From the NCBI RefSeq assembly GCF_024622195.1, contig NZ_JANKBI010000003.1, positions 1-64,000 on the forward strand: DNA of 64,000 nucleotides, read 5' to 3'. The notes under the pieces are model-generated. The model did no database searches and was not told the origin of the DNA. It worked only from the letters and a program-made list of their open reading frames with translations. How positions within the stretch are numbered: position 1 is the first letter of the stretch; the number at the start of each line of letters is the position of its first letter. Positions 27,083 to 37,119 of this stretch are shown one piece after another. The DNA is from Murimonas intestini. Its GTDB lineage: Bacteria > Bacillota > Clostridia > Lachnospirales > Lachnospiraceae. The translations under genes and the position numbers were made by a program.

Positions 27083-30000
27083 ATGAATCATTTCAAAGGT
27101 TCACTGCTGCAGAGGATTTTGATTCCGATTCTGGTTGTTATGCTGATTGAAGGAATACTGCTGTGCGTTGTGGTTTTTAACAGCGGCACCATGGAGGGGC
27201 TGAAAGGAAACGCTTACGATGTCTTCAACGAAAAGGTGTCAGGACGCAGCGGGACTCTTGAAAATGATATGGTTGGACGATGGTCGGCCATAGAGTCTGC
27301 TGCTGAAACTATAGGGGATGGCATAGAGAGCTTTATTGAAGGCGAGGGAATCACCACAGCTGATCTGACTCCCGACAGCAGTTATACTTCAAAGCTTTTG
27401 GAAAACTTGTCAGAGGAGCTTATTTTCAGGATGAGGCGCAACGCGGTCACTGGTGTATTCCTCATCCTGGATGGTGACGGCAGGGATAAGAAGGCAGGGC
27501 TTTATTTTCGTGACAGCGACCCGCTGACAGAGGCCTCTGACAACTCAGACCTGCAGGCTGTGAGAGCTCCGGCCAGCATAACGAAAAAATTAAATATAGC
27601 TCTTAACACCAACTGGCTCCCTTATTTTCAGCTGACTGAGGGGGCTGATGGGACTGAGTATTATTATGAACCATTCAGGACAGCGATAGAAAGGCCGGAG
27701 CTTAAGGGCACTGAGCTGGGATACTGGTGTCCTGCTTTTTCCATGCACGGTGATACAGGCGGCAGGGAGTCCATGATTCTTACATATTCACTGCCAGTCT
27801 ATTCAGAAGGCATACCCTGCGGAGTTATGGGAATAGAGCTCAATATGGATTATCTTGTAAAGCAGATCCCGGCCAGGGAGTTGAGCGAAGATAATTATGG
27901 TAGCTATATCCTTGCATGTAAAAAAAGCGGCAGCGGGGATGGTGAAGCTGAAGAATATACTGTAGTGGCCAGGAGCGGAGCCTTGATAAACCAGCTGGAG
28001 GGACAGTCGGATGTCCTTAGTATAAGCAAAGAAAGCTACAGGAAAAACTTCCATTCACTGCTTAGCCCCAGCAGCAGGCAGGGAGCCGTACACTCCTGTA
28101 TCCATGATCTGAACCTGTATGAGAGAAATGCCCCATTTTCAGGGGACAGATGGGTATTGATAGGGATTGAAGAGGATTACCACCTCCTCAGTTTCTTCTA
28201 TGAATTTGAGCGGGCGATCCTTTTTATTCTGGCGGTCACCATATTGATCGGAGTGGCGGCGGCAATCATAGTGGCAAGAGCTGTGACAAAGCCCATTGAG
28301 ACGCTGACATATAAACTGAAGATGGCAGATCCCGGAAGCCCTATAAGGCTTGGAGAGCTGAAGATAGACGAGATCGATAAACTGTCAGGCACGATTGAGA
28401 ATCTGAGCAGAGAGGTGGCCGACAATGCCCACAAGCTGGAAGCGATTCTGGATATGACAGGTGTGTCAGTGGGGGCATGCGAGTACACGGACAGAGCTGA
28501 GAAGAAGGTATATTGTTCAGGTGATTTCTGCAGGCTCCTGGATATTCCTGAGGAAGAGATGACAGGCAGTTATCTGCCGACAAGCGTCATGAAAAAACAC
28601 ATGGCGGAATTGAAGGCACGTCAGGTGGAGCGTGACAGGGAAGCAGGACTGTACATACTGAAGTTTGGAAAAGCTGAAGAGGAGCGGTGGGTCAGGCTGA
28701 AGGTGATCTCGGAAAAAGGCCGGATACTGGCGGTTGCCACGGATATGACCCAGGAAATGCAGGAAAAGCAGAAGATAGAGCATGACAGGGACTTTGACCT
28801 GCTGACAGGGCTTTATAACAGAAGAGCATTCTACAGGCAGATTGAAGAAGTATTTATGAACAAAAAGCGTATGGCTATAGGAGCCATGATCATGATCGAC
28901 CTGGATAATCTGAAGTATGTAAATGATACTTATGGCCATGATTACGGAGATGAATATATCAGGACCGCCGCCAGGGTGCTTCAAAGCCTGGATACCAGGA
29001 ACTCTGTGGTGGCCAGGCTCTCCGGTGACGAATTTCTGGCATTTTTCTACGGGAGCGGGAACCGGGACACTGTGAGGCACAGGATGGATCAGATATATGA
29101 GATGTTTAAGAACACGAAGATCCATCTTCCGGACGGTACGAGTATACCGGTGAGGGCATCCGCCGGCATGGCCTGGTATCCTGATGACGGAGAAAATTAT
29201 GATGAACTGATCAGATATGCAGATTTTGCCATGTATATGGTAAAAAAGACGAACAAAGGGGCAGTGGTAGAGTTCAATCTGGAAAGCTACAGCAAAGAGT
29301 CATATCTGCTGCAGTGTAAAGAGGAACTGAACACCATACTGGAAAAAGGACTTGTTGATTATGCGTTCCAGCCGATCGTGGATGCGAGGGACGGAAGCGT
29401 ATATGCATATGAAGCACTTATGCGGCCTAATACGGAGAATATTAAATCTCCCGATGCGCTGCTGGCGCTGGCAAGATCCCAGTCAAAGCTGCAGCAGATA
29501 GAAAAGCTCACCTTTTTTAAAGGGATGGAGATATTCAGCAAGAAAGAGGTTGCAAAGACGGACTGCAGGATCTTCCTGAATTCTATTTCCAACCAGGTGA
29601 TGACAGATAAGGAAATCAAAGAATTCCAGATGAAATATTCTGCATATTTATCCAGGCTTGTTATTGAATTTACTGAAGAAGAGAGGCCGGATGCAGAACT
29701 GACGAAGGTAAAAATGCGGTATTTTGGGGATGCAAAAGGTATGACAGCCCTGGATGATTTTGGAGAGGGGTATAATGGTGAAAGCATTCTTTTAAGCATG
29801 AACCCGGACTTTGTCAAATTTGACAGATCCCTTATCAAGAATATCCATGAGGACAGCAAAAAGCAGGATCTGGTGGCAGGCCTGATCGCCTATTGCCGGG
29901 AAAATGGCGCAAAGACCATTGCGGAAGGTGTTGAGTGCAGCATGGAGATGGATATGCTGATAGGCATGGGAATTGACTATCTGCAGGGTTATTATATTGG

Positions 30001-30088
30001 ACGTCCCACTCATTTTCCGGGGGATATTCCTGAAGAGATCCGGCAGGAAATCTTCCAGGCGGCAAAAACAGAAATTGATTTTAGTTGA
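27083..30088 (+). CDS. Membrane sensor with GGDEF and EAL domains
   Basis: This is a 1001-residue inner-membrane protein. Transmembrane helix 1 (~12-32), an extracytoplasmic Cache-like domain (~35-370) and helix 2 (~377-400) are followed by HAMP, a PAS-like segment (~450-560), GGDEF (DLLTGLYNRRAF 572-583; catalytic SGDEF 647-651) and EAL (YEALMR 776-781). Key EAL residues look present (NSIS, EFTEE, DDFGEGY, FVKFDRS, AEGVE, QGYY). SGDEF is a tolerated GGDEF variant, and no RxxD inhibitory site precedes it, so cyclase, phosphodiesterase or both may be active on c-di-GMP. It follows the binding lipoprotein by 2 bp and has a ribosome site AGGAG within that gene's end, indicating one translation unit. 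Confidence 0.92.
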   Translation: MNHFKGSLLQRILIPILVVMLIEGILLCVVVFNSGTMEGLKGNAYDVFNEKVSGRSGTLENDMVGRWSAIESAAETIGDGIESFIEGEGITTADLTPDSSYTSKLLENLSEELIFRMRRNAVTGVFLILDGDGRDKKAGLYFRDSDPLTEASDNSDLQAVRAPASITKKLNIALNTNWLPYFQLTEGADGTEYYYEPFRTAIERPELKGTELGYWCPAFSMHGDTGGRESMILTYSLPVYSEGIPCGVMGIELNMDYLVKQIPARELSEDNYGSYILACKKSGSGDGEAEEYTVVARSGALINQLEGQSDVLSISKESYRKNFHSLLSPSSRQGAVHSCIHDLNLYERNAPFSGDRWVLIGIEEDYHLLSFFYEFERAILFILAVTILIGVAAAIIVARAVTKPIETLTYKLKMADPGSPIRLGELKIDEIDKLSGTIENLSREVADNAHKLEAILDMTGVSVGACEYTDRAEKKVYCSGDFCRLLDIPEEEMTGSYLPTSVMKKHMAELKARQVERDREAGLYILKFGKAEEERWVRLKVISEKGRILAVATDMTQEMQEKQKIEHDRDFDLLTGLYNRRAFYRQIEEVFMNKKRMAIGAMIMIDLDNLKYVNDTYGHDYGDEYIRTAARVLQSLDTRNSVVARLSGDEFLAFFYGSGNRDTVRHRMDQIYEMFKNTKIHLPDGTSIPVRASAGMAWYPDDGENYDELIRYADFAMYMVKKTNKGAVVEFNLESYSKESYLLQCKEELNTILEKGLVDYAFQPIVDARDGSVYAYEALMRPNTENIKSPDALLALARSQSKLQQIEKLTFFKGMEIFSKKEVAKTDCRIFLNSISNQVMTDKEIKEFQMKYSAYLSRLVIEFTEEERPDAELTKVKMRYFGDAKGMTALDDFGEGYNGESILLSMNPDFVKFDRSLIKNIHEDSKKQDLVAGLIAYCRENGAKTIAEGVECSMEMDMLIGMGIDYLQGYYIGRPTHFPGDIPEEIRQEIFQAAKTEIDFS

Positions 30089-30113
30089 AATCTGTATAAA
30101 AATGAATTATTAT
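30085..30113 (+). promoter_or_regulatory. Promoter for leuB-ilvD-ilvB
   Basis: TTGAAA (30085-30090) and TATTAT (30108-30113) are 17 bp apart. The -35 box begins within the stop codon of the GGDEF-EAL gene. No T-box or leader peptide fits in the short leader before leuB. Confidence 0.7.
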
Positions 30114-30154
30114 ATTTCTCAAAGAATCTAAGCGGACAGAAAGGATGAAAAATT

Positions 30155-31237
30155 ATGAATCATAAAATAGCAGTGATTCCGGGTGACGGTATCGGCCCTG
30201 AGATAGTTGCAGAAGCCCAGAAGGTGCTGGATGCAGCAGGTAAGAAATATGGATTTGAGATGGAGTACACTAAAGTCCTTCTGGGAGGCGCTTCCATAGA
30301 CGTGCACGGAAAGCCCATTACAGACGAGGCTATTGAAACAGCCAGGAGCAGTGAAGCTGTTCTCATGGGCTCTATCGGCGGTGATGCGGCCACTTCCCCC
30401 TGGTATAAGCTGGAGCCTTCACTCAGACCGGAGGCTGGGCTTTTGGCCATCCGCAAGGCTCTGAACCTCTTTGCAAACCTCCGCCCGGCATATCTCTATG
30501 AAGAGCTGAAGGCTGCCTGCCCCTTAAGGGATGATATTATTGGCAGCGGCTTTGACATGATGATCATGAGGGAACTGACAGGCGGGCTGTATTTCGGTGA
30601 AAGGAAAACAGTTGTGGAGGATGGAGTCAGAAAAGCAGTAGATACACTGACATATGATGAGAAGGAGATCCGCAGGATCGCTGTCCGCGCATTTGACATA
30701 GCCAGAAAGAGAAGACATCTTGTGACGAGCGTAGATAAGGCAAATGTGCTGGATTCATCCAGGCTTTGGAGGGCTGTTGTGGAGGAGGTTGCAAAGGATT
30801 ATCCTGATGTGGCTCTGAACCACATGCTGGTAGATAACTGTGCGATGCAGCTGGTGAAGGATCCGGGACAGTTTGATGTCATCCTTACAGAGAATATGTT
30901 TGGAGATATCCTCTCAGACGAGGCCAGCATGGTGACAGGCTCGATCGGGATGCTGTCCTCAGCCAGCCTGAATGAGACAAAATTCGGCCTTTATGAGCCG
31001 AGCCACGGTTCAGCGCCGGACATTGCGGGAAAGGGAATTGCCAATCCCATCGCTACTATCCTGTCGGCGGCTATGATGCTGAGATATTCCCTGGATCTGG
31101 ATGAGGCAGCCGATGCAGTTGAGAATGCTGTCAAGAAAGTTCTGGGAGAAGGATACCGCACTACAGACATTATGTCAGAAGGGTGCACACAGGTAGGGAC
31201 ACAGAAAATGGGAGACTTGATCGCCCAATATATATAA
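30155..31237 (+). CDS. leuB: 3-isopropylmalate dehydrogenase
   Basis: This 360-residue NAD-dependent beta-decarboxylating dehydrogenase of leucine synthesis starts IAVIPGDGIGPEIV. It contains LRPEAGLLAIRKALNLFANLRP (substrate Arg residues) and the NMFGDILSDEASMVTGSIGMLSSASL signature that binds Mg and substrate. The NAD-recognising EPSHGSAPDIAGKGIANP loop is intact. It is first gene of a branched-chain amino acid operon, 34 bp before ilvD. Confidence 0.97.
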   Translation: MNHKIAVIPGDGIGPEIVAEAQKVLDAAGKKYGFEMEYTKVLLGGASIDVHGKPITDEAIETARSSEAVLMGSIGGDAATSPWYKLEPSLRPEAGLLAIRKALNLFANLRPAYLYEELKAACPLRDDIIGSGFDMMIMRELTGGLYFGERKTVVEDGVRKAVDTLTYDEKEIRRIAVRAFDIARKRRHLVTSVDKANVLDSSRLWRAVVEEVAKDYPDVALNHMLVDNCAMQLVKDPGQFDVILTENMFGDILSDEASMVTGSIGMLSSASLNETKFGLYEPSHGSAPDIAGKGIANPIATILSAAMMLRYSLDLDEAADAVENAVKKVLGEGYRTTDIMSEGCTQVGTQKMGDLIAQYI

Positions 31238-31271
31238 TAGTCAGAGAAATCGCGGAAGAGGAGATAATCAG

Positions 31272-32948
31272 ATGAGAAGTGACGCAGTTAAAAAAGGGAT
31301 GCAGCAGGCGCCCCACAGGTCTTTATTTAATGCATTAGGAATGACGCAGGAGGAGCTTGACAGGCCGCTGGTGGCTATTGTCAGCTCCTATAATGAAATC
31401 GTGCCGGGACATATGAACCTGGATAAGATCGCCCAGGCAGTAAAAATGGGTGTGGCTATGGCAGGCGGCACGCCAATAATGTTTCCTGCTATTGCTGTCT
31501 GCGACGGCATAGCCATGGGACATATCGGTATGAAATATTCCCTTGTCACCAGGGATCTGATAGCAGATTCCACAGAGTCCATGGTGCAGGCCCACCAGTT
31601 TGACGCTATGGTGTGTATACCGAACTGTGACAAAAATGTACCGGGGCTTTTGATGGCTGCAGCCAGATTAAATATACCCACAGTGTTTGTCAGCGGCGGA
31701 CCTATGATGGCTGGGCATGTACAGGGGGGCAAAACAAGCCTTTCAAGCATGTTTGAGGCTGTAGGTTCTTATGCGGCCGGGAATATGTCAGGGGAAGAGG
31801 TCAATGAGTATGAGTGCAAGGCATGCCCTACCTGCGGGTCCTGTTCCGGGATGTATACAGCCAACAGCATGAACTGTCTTACAGAGGTGCTGGGCATGGG
31901 GCTGAAAGGGAACGGAACGATTCCGGCTGTCTATTCAGAGCGGCTGAAGCTGGCTAAGCATGCAGGTATGAAGGTAATGGAGCTGCTTGAAAAAAATATC
32001 CGCCCAAGAGATATCATGACAGAAAAAGCGTTCTACAATGCACTGGCAGTTGATATGGCTCTCGGATGCTCTACAAACAGCATGCTTCACCTTCCGGCAA
32101 TCGCACATGAGGCAGGAGTGGAGCTGAATGTGGATATTGCTAATTCAATAAGTGCAAAGACACCGAATCTCTGCCACCTTGCTCCGGCAGGCCATACATA
32201 TATTGAAGAGCTCAATGAGGCAGGCGGAGTGTATGCTGTCATGAATGAACTGGATAAGAAGGGACTTCTCTATACAGATCTGATAACAGCTACAGGCAGG
32301 ACAGTGAAAGAAAATATTGAGGGATGTGAGAACAGGAATCCGGAGGTTATCCGCCCTATAGAAAACCCGTACAGTGAAACAGGAGGTATTGCTGTTCTCA
32401 AAGGAAATCTGGCGCCTGACTCATGCGTGGTGAAGCGTTCAGCGGTTGCACCAGAGATGATGGTCCATGAAGGACTGGCAAGGGTATTTGACTGTGAGGA
32501 AGATGCTATAGCCGCCATTAAAGGAGGACAGATCAACGAGGGTGATGTGGTAGTCATCCGCTATGAAGGACCGAAGGGCGGTCCGGGAATGAGAGAGATG
32601 CTTAATCCTACATCGGCTATCATGGGCATGGGACTTGGTTCCAGTGTGGCTCTTATAACTGACGGGCGTTTCAGCGGGGCTTCAAGAGGTGCTGCTATCG
32701 GCCATGTGTGTCCGGAAGCAGCTGTAGGCGGACCGATCGCGCTTGTGGAAGAGGGCGATACTATTAAAATAAATATCCCGGAAAACAGGCTTGATGTAGA
32801 TATCTCTGAGGAAGAGATGGAGGCCAGAAGAGCTAAATGGCAGCCGCGCCAGCCTAAAGTGACTACCGGCTATCTCGGCCGCTATGCGGCAATGGTCACA
32901 AGCGCCAGCAGGGGTGCTATACTGGAAATACCGGGAAATAACAAATAG
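31272..32948 (+). CDS. ilvD: Dihydroxy-acid dehydratase
   Basis: This 558-residue Fe-S enzyme dehydrates dihydroxyisovalerate and dihydroxymethylvalerate. Cluster-ligand regions are present: CIPNCDKNVPG and CPTCGSCSGMYTANSMNCL. The family C-terminal signature ALITDGRFSGASRG is also present. Length is standard. It lies between leuB and ilvB with gaps of 34 and 15 bp. Confidence 0.97.
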   Translation: MRSDAVKKGMQQAPHRSLFNALGMTQEELDRPLVAIVSSYNEIVPGHMNLDKIAQAVKMGVAMAGGTPIMFPAIAVCDGIAMGHIGMKYSLVTRDLIADSTESMVQAHQFDAMVCIPNCDKNVPGLLMAAARLNIPTVFVSGGPMMAGHVQGGKTSLSSMFEAVGSYAAGNMSGEEVNEYECKACPTCGSCSGMYTANSMNCLTEVLGMGLKGNGTIPAVYSERLKLAKHAGMKVMELLEKNIRPRDIMTEKAFYNALAVDMALGCSTNSMLHLPAIAHEAGVELNVDIANSISAKTPNLCHLAPAGHTYIEELNEAGGVYAVMNELDKKGLLYTDLITATGRTVKENIEGCENRNPEVIRPIENPYSETGGIAVLKGNLAPDSCVVKRSAVAPEMMVHEGLARVFDCEEDAIAAIKGGQINEGDVVVIRYEGPKGGPGMREMLNPTSAIMGMGLGSSVALITDGRFSGASRGAAIGHVCPEAAVGGPIALVEEGDTIKINIPENRLDVDISEEEMEARRAKWQPRQPKVTTGYLGRYAAMVTSASRGAILEIPGNNK

Positions 32949-32963
32949 GAGAGGAGAGCGTCT

Positions 32964-34637
32964 ATGAAACTGACAGGTGCTGAAATCGTAATTGAATGCT
33001 TAAAAGAACAGGGGGTTGATACTGTATTCGGTTATCCGGGCGGTACGATCCTGAATGTATATGATGCGCTGTATAAACACAGTGAAGAAATACGCCATAT
33101 CCTGACATCACATGAACAGGGCGCAGCCCATGCGGCGGACGGCTATGCCCGCGCCACTGGCAAGGTAGGAGTCTGTATGGCTACCTCCGGGCCCGGGGCC
33201 ACTAATCTCGTGACAGGAATCGCCACTGCTTACATGGATTCCGTGCCTATGGTGGCCATCACGGCAAACGTGGCAGTATCACTGCTTGGAAAGGACAGCT
33301 TCCAGGAGATTGACATTGCAGGTGTTACCATGCCTATCACAAAGCATAATTATATTGTCAAGGATGTGGACAAACTGGCAGAGACACTCAGGAGAGCCTT
33401 CCTGATAGCAAAAGAGGGGCGTCCGGGTCCTGTCCTTGTGGATATCACTAAGGATGTCACTGCGAATATGGCAGAATATACTCCTGAGAAGCCATTTTCT
33501 GTTGAGCGGAGCATATACAACATCAAAAATGCAGATCTGGAGAAAGCGGCAGAACTGATCAACCATGCAAAGAAACCTTTCATTTTTGTGGGCGGCGGGG
33601 CAGTTATCTCAGACGCAGCCAGAGAGCTTAAAGAATTCGTTGATAAGGTGCAGGCGCCCGTGGGTGACAGCCTTATGGGAAAAGGAGCCTTTGACGGTAC
33701 GGATGAACGCTACTGCGGCATGCTGGGGATGCATGGGACCAAGGCTTCTAACCTGGGTGTGACTCAGTGCGACCTGCTGGTGACAGTTGGAGCCAGGTTC
33801 AGTGACCGTGTGGTTGGAAATCCATCCAGCTTTGCAAAGCATGCAAAAGTTGTGCAGATAGATGTGGACCCTGCTGAGATCAATAAAAATATCGTGGTAG
33901 ACGCAAGCGTGATCGGAGATGTGAAGGAGGTGCTGAAGCGCCTTAATCCCATGATCAATGCAAAAGACCACAGTGAGTGGATTGCCCACATAGAAGAATT
34001 AAAGCAGAAATTCCCTCTGAAATATGACAAGGATGTGCTTACAGGCCCGTATATCATGGAAGAGATCTACCGCATTACCAATGGTGACGCAATCATCACC
34101 ACTGAGGTGGGACAGCACCAGATGTGGGCGGCACAGTACTACAAATATAAAAAACCGCATACATTTATTACCTCAGGGGGACTTGGAACCATGGGATATG
34201 GGCTGGGTGCGTCTCTGGGAGCCAAGATGGGCAAGCCTGACAGGACTGTTTTCAATATCGCCGGTGACGGATGCTTCAGGATGAATATGAACGAGATCGC
34301 AACTGCTGTCCGCTACAATATCCCGATCATCCAGGTGGTGATCAATAACCACGTGCTGGGCATGGTGCGCCAGTGGCAGACACTGTTCTATGGAAAGCGT
34401 TACTCACATACAGTATTAAATGACGCAGTGGATTTTGTGAAGCTGGCAGAAGCCATGGGCGCTGAAGGGATACTTGTCACAAAGAAGGAAGAGGTGGCGC
34501 CTGCCATCGAAAGAGCTATAGCGGCAGGACATCCGGTAGTGATCGAGTGCCAGATCGACAGCGATGATAAAGTATTCCCTATGGTACCGGCAGGAGAATC
34601 CATTGAGAAGGCTTTTGATCAGGATGACTTATCTTGA
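32964..34637 (+). CDS. ilvB: Acetolactate synthase large subunit
   Basis: This 557-residue ThDP enzyme condenses pyruvate to acetolactate. The activating Glu lies in TSHEQGAAHAADGYARATG, the FAD-domain follows (FVGGGAVIS..), and the ThDP/Mg motif is NIAGDGCFRMNMNEIATAVRYNIPIIQVVINN. RBS GGAGAGG precedes the ATG. No ilvN/ilvH regulatory subunit gene is adjacent: the next gene is serC behind its own promoter. The FAD and quinone-like regions resemble anabolic AHAS rather than catabolic AlsS. Confidence 0.95.
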   Translation: MKLTGAEIVIECLKEQGVDTVFGYPGGTILNVYDALYKHSEEIRHILTSHEQGAAHAADGYARATGKVGVCMATSGPGATNLVTGIATAYMDSVPMVAITANVAVSLLGKDSFQEIDIAGVTMPITKHNYIVKDVDKLAETLRRAFLIAKEGRPGPVLVDITKDVTANMAEYTPEKPFSVERSIYNIKNADLEKAAELINHAKKPFIFVGGGAVISDAARELKEFVDKVQAPVGDSLMGKGAFDGTDERYCGMLGMHGTKASNLGVTQCDLLVTVGARFSDRVVGNPSSFAKHAKVVQIDVDPAEINKNIVVDASVIGDVKEVLKRLNPMINAKDHSEWIAHIEELKQKFPLKYDKDVLTGPYIMEEIYRITNGDAIITTEVGQHQMWAAQYYKYKKPHTFITSGGLGTMGYGLGASLGAKMGKPDRTVFNIAGDGCFRMNMNEIATAVRYNIPIIQVVINNHVLGMVRQWQTLFYGKRYSHTVLNDAVDFVKLAEAMGAEGILVTKKEEVAPAIERAIAAGHPVVIECQIDSDDKVFPMVPAGESIEKAFDQDDLS

Positions 34638-34654
34638 AAAAAATGAATTAGGTA

Positions 34655-34683
34655 TTGACTATTATTTAACGAAGAGGTAGAAT
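34655..34683 (+). promoter_or_regulatory. Promoter for serC-serA
   Basis: TTGACT (34655-34660) and TAGAAT (34678-34683) are 17 bp apart. The resulting ~95-nt leader contains the hairpin repeat at 34719-34745. Confidence 0.65.
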
Positions 34684-34718
34684 TAGTTTCATGCATTATC
34701 GATTTAGAACAGTAAAGT

Positions 34719-34745
34719 GTAACTGTGAAGGTACTGAACAGTTAC
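34719..34745 (+). repeat. Short hairpin with conserved loop, copy 1
   Basis: GTAACTGT and ACAGTTAC form a perfect 8-bp stem around loop GAAGGTACTGA. A second copy at 52689-52715, after the hydrogenase operon, keeps the loop as GAAGGTGCTGA. There is no T-run after either. This copy is in the leader of serC. Confidence 0.6.
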
Positions 34746-34783
34746 GGTAAAGTAAAAAAGCGTATAACAGGAGGAAACAAGAA

Positions 34784-35866
34784 GTGAGCAGAGTGTACAA
34801 TTTCTCAGCAGGACCGGCCGTGTTGCCGGAAGAAGTACTTAAGGAGGCAGCAGCAGAGATGCTGGATTACAAAGGATCCGGTATGTCCGTTATGGAAATG
34901 AGTCACCGCTCTAAGGTTTTCGATGACATCATAGGCGAGGCGGAAGCTGACCTGAGGGATCTGATGAAGATACCGGACAATTACAAGGTCCTGTTCCTTC
35001 AGGGCGGTGCATCCCAGCAGTTCGCCATGATCCCGATGAACCTTATGAAGAATAAGGTTGCAGATTACATAGTCACCGGACAGTGGGCGAAGAAGGCATA
35101 CCAGGAAGCACAGAAGTATGGAAAAGCTAATAAGATAGCATCTTCTGAGGATAAGACTTTTTCATATATTCCGGACTGTTCTGATCTGCCGGTCAGTGAG
35201 GATGCTGATTATGTCTATATCTGTGAAAACAATACGATATACGGCACAAAATTTAAAACCCTTCCAAATACAAAGGGGAAAACACTTGTGGCAGATGTAT
35301 CCTCCTGCTTTTTATCTGAGCCTGTAGATGTATCAAAATATGGAATTATTTACGGCGGCGTACAGAAGAACATTGGACCGGCGGGAATGGTAATTGTGAT
35401 CATCAGGGAAGATCTGATCACAGAGGATGTCCTGGAAGGAACACCTACGATGCTTACATATAAGACACATTCAGATGCCAAGTCCCTGTATAATACGCCT
35501 AACTGCTACTGTATCTATATGTGCGGCAAGGTCTTTAAATGGCTGAAGAAGCAGGGCGGTCTTGAGGCCATGAAGGAGTATAATGAGAAGAAGGCAGCCA
35601 TTTTGTATGACTTCCTGGATCAGAGCAGGATGTTCCGCGGGACAGTAGAGAAAGCAGACCGTTCCCTTATGAATGTTCCATTTGTGACAGGAGATGCTGA
35701 GCTTGATGCGAAGTTTGTAAAAGAGGCAAAGGCAGCCGGGTTTGAAAACCTGAAAGGCCACAGGAGCGTGGGCGGCATGCGTGCCAGCATCTATAATGCC
35801 ATGCCGATAGAGGGCGTGCAGAAGTTAGTAGAGTTTATGAAGAAATTCGAAGAGGAGAATCTGTAA
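34784..35866 (+). CDS. serC: 3-phosphoserine aminotransferase
   Basis: This is a 360-residue PLP enzyme making 3-phosphoserine from 3-phosphohydroxypyruvate and glutamate. It begins VYNFSAGPAVLPEEVL and has FLQGGASQQFAMIPMNL. The Schiff-base lysine lies in GIIYGGVQKNIGPAGM, and the phosphate-binding GHRSVGGMRASIYNA motif is present. It uses a GTG start with CAGGAGG at optimal distance. serA follows after one base, so the first two steps of serine synthesis are translationally linked. Confidence 0.97.
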   Translation: MSRVYNFSAGPAVLPEEVLKEAAAEMLDYKGSGMSVMEMSHRSKVFDDIIGEAEADLRDLMKIPDNYKVLFLQGGASQQFAMIPMNLMKNKVADYIVTGQWAKKAYQEAQKYGKANKIASSEDKTFSYIPDCSDLPVSEDADYVYICENNTIYGTKFKTLPNTKGKTLVADVSSCFLSEPVDVSKYGIIYGGVQKNIGPAGMVIVIIREDLITEDVLEGTPTMLTYKTHSDAKSLYNTPNCYCIYMCGKVFKWLKKQGGLEAMKEYNEKKAAILYDFLDQSRMFRGTVEKADRSLMNVPFVTGDAELDAKFVKEAKAAGFENLKGHRSVGGMRASIYNAMPIEGVQKLVEFMKKFEEENL

Positions 35867-35867
35867 G

Positions 35868-37031
35868 ATGTTCAAGTATAAATGTCTAAATCCAATCGCA
35901 GGTGTAGGCCTGGAGCTGTTCAACAATAAATATGACAAGTGCGAGGATGTAAATGATGCAGATGCCATCCTTGTAAGAAGCGCTTCGATGCACGACATGG
36001 AACTGCCTGACACACTTGAGGCAGTGGCCCGGGCAGGAGCCGGTGTCAATAATATTCCGCTGGATAAATGTGCAGATAAAGGTATCGTTGTGTTCAATAC
36101 TCCTGGTGCAAATGCAAACGGCGTGAAAGAGCTTGTGCTGGCAGGCCTGCTGCTGGCTTCCAGAGATGTGGTGGGCGGGATCAACTGGGTTCAGTCTGAA
36201 CGCGCAAATGAAGACATCGCCAAACTGACGGAGAAAGAGAAAAAGAATTTTGCCGGCTGTGAGATCAAAGGTAAGAAGCTGGGAATTATAGGACTGGGCG
36301 CTATCGGCGTGCTTGTGGCGAATGCAGCAACACACCTTGGCATGGAAGTATATGGATATGACCCGTATATCTCTGTGGATGCTGCATGGAACCTTTCCAG
36401 AAGCATCAAGCATATCCAGGCCGTGGAGGATATCTACAAGGAATGCGATTATATTACAATCCATGTGCCGCTTCTGGACGCAACCAGAAAGATGATCAAT
36501 AAAGAGTCAATTGCCAAGATGAAGGACGGAGTGGTAGTGCTCAACTTTGCGCGTGATCTGCTCGTTGAAGAAACAGATATGGTGGAAGCGCTGAAAAACG
36601 GAAAAGTCAAAAGATATGTGTCAGATTTCCCGAATACAACCATGGCTGGTGCAAAGAATGCCATAGTGATCCCGCATCTGGGGGCTTCCACAGAAGAATC
36701 TGAGGATAATTGTGCCATGATGGCGGTAAAAGAACTTATGGATTACATGGAAAACGGAAATATTAAAAATTCCGTGAATTATCCGGCCTGCGATATGGGC
36801 GAGTGTATCCATGCATGCCGTATTGCCATCAACCACAGGAATGTAAAAAATATGATCGGACAATTTGCATCTGTTTTCGGTGAAGCAGATATTAACATTG
36901 CAAATATGATGAATGCCAGCAAAGGGGACTTCGCATATTCGCTGTTTGACCTGGAAAAAGCAGCGCCTGAAGAGGTGATCTCAAGGATTAAGACCATCGA
37001 CGGCGTGCTGAAGGTCCGTGTGATTAAATAG
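35868..37031 (+). CDS. serA: D-3-phosphoglycerate dehydrogenase
   Basis: This 387-residue NAD-dependent enzyme is the first committed step of serine synthesis. The Rossmann motif LGIIGLGAIGVLVANAA lies at ~137-153. Catalytic Arg is in NFARDLLVE (where most family members have NxxRG), and the Glu/His pair falls near DFPNT..PHLGASTEES. A short ACT domain (~315-387, IGQFASVFGEADINIANMMNAS) offers serine feedback control. It lies one base after serC and is closed by a strong terminator. Confidence 0.95.
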   Translation: MFKYKCLNPIAGVGLELFNNKYDKCEDVNDADAILVRSASMHDMELPDTLEAVARAGAGVNNIPLDKCADKGIVVFNTPGANANGVKELVLAGLLLASRDVVGGINWVQSERANEDIAKLTEKEKKNFAGCEIKGKKLGIIGLGAIGVLVANAATHLGMEVYGYDPYISVDAAWNLSRSIKHIQAVEDIYKECDYITIHVPLLDATRKMINKESIAKMKDGVVVLNFARDLLVEETDMVEALKNGKVKRYVSDFPNTTMAGAKNAIVIPHLGASTEESEDNCAMMAVKELMDYMENGNIKNSVNYPACDMGECIHACRIAINHRNVKNMIGQFASVFGEADINIANMMNASKGDFAYSLFDLEKAAPEEVISRIKTIDGVLKVRVIK

Positions 37032-37041
37032 TGATAGATGG

Positions 37042-37079
37042 ACAGCTGCAAAATGAGTTATATTTTGCAGCTGTTTTTA
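37042..37079 (+). terminator. Strong terminator after serA
   Basis: ACAGCTGCAAAAT (37042-37054) pairs perfectly over 13 bp with ATTTTGCAGCTGT (37062-37074), followed by TTTT. Confidence 0.92.
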
Positions 37080-37119
37080 TCTCACAGGAAGGCATTGGTT
37101 TGCGGGGTGTGTGATACAG

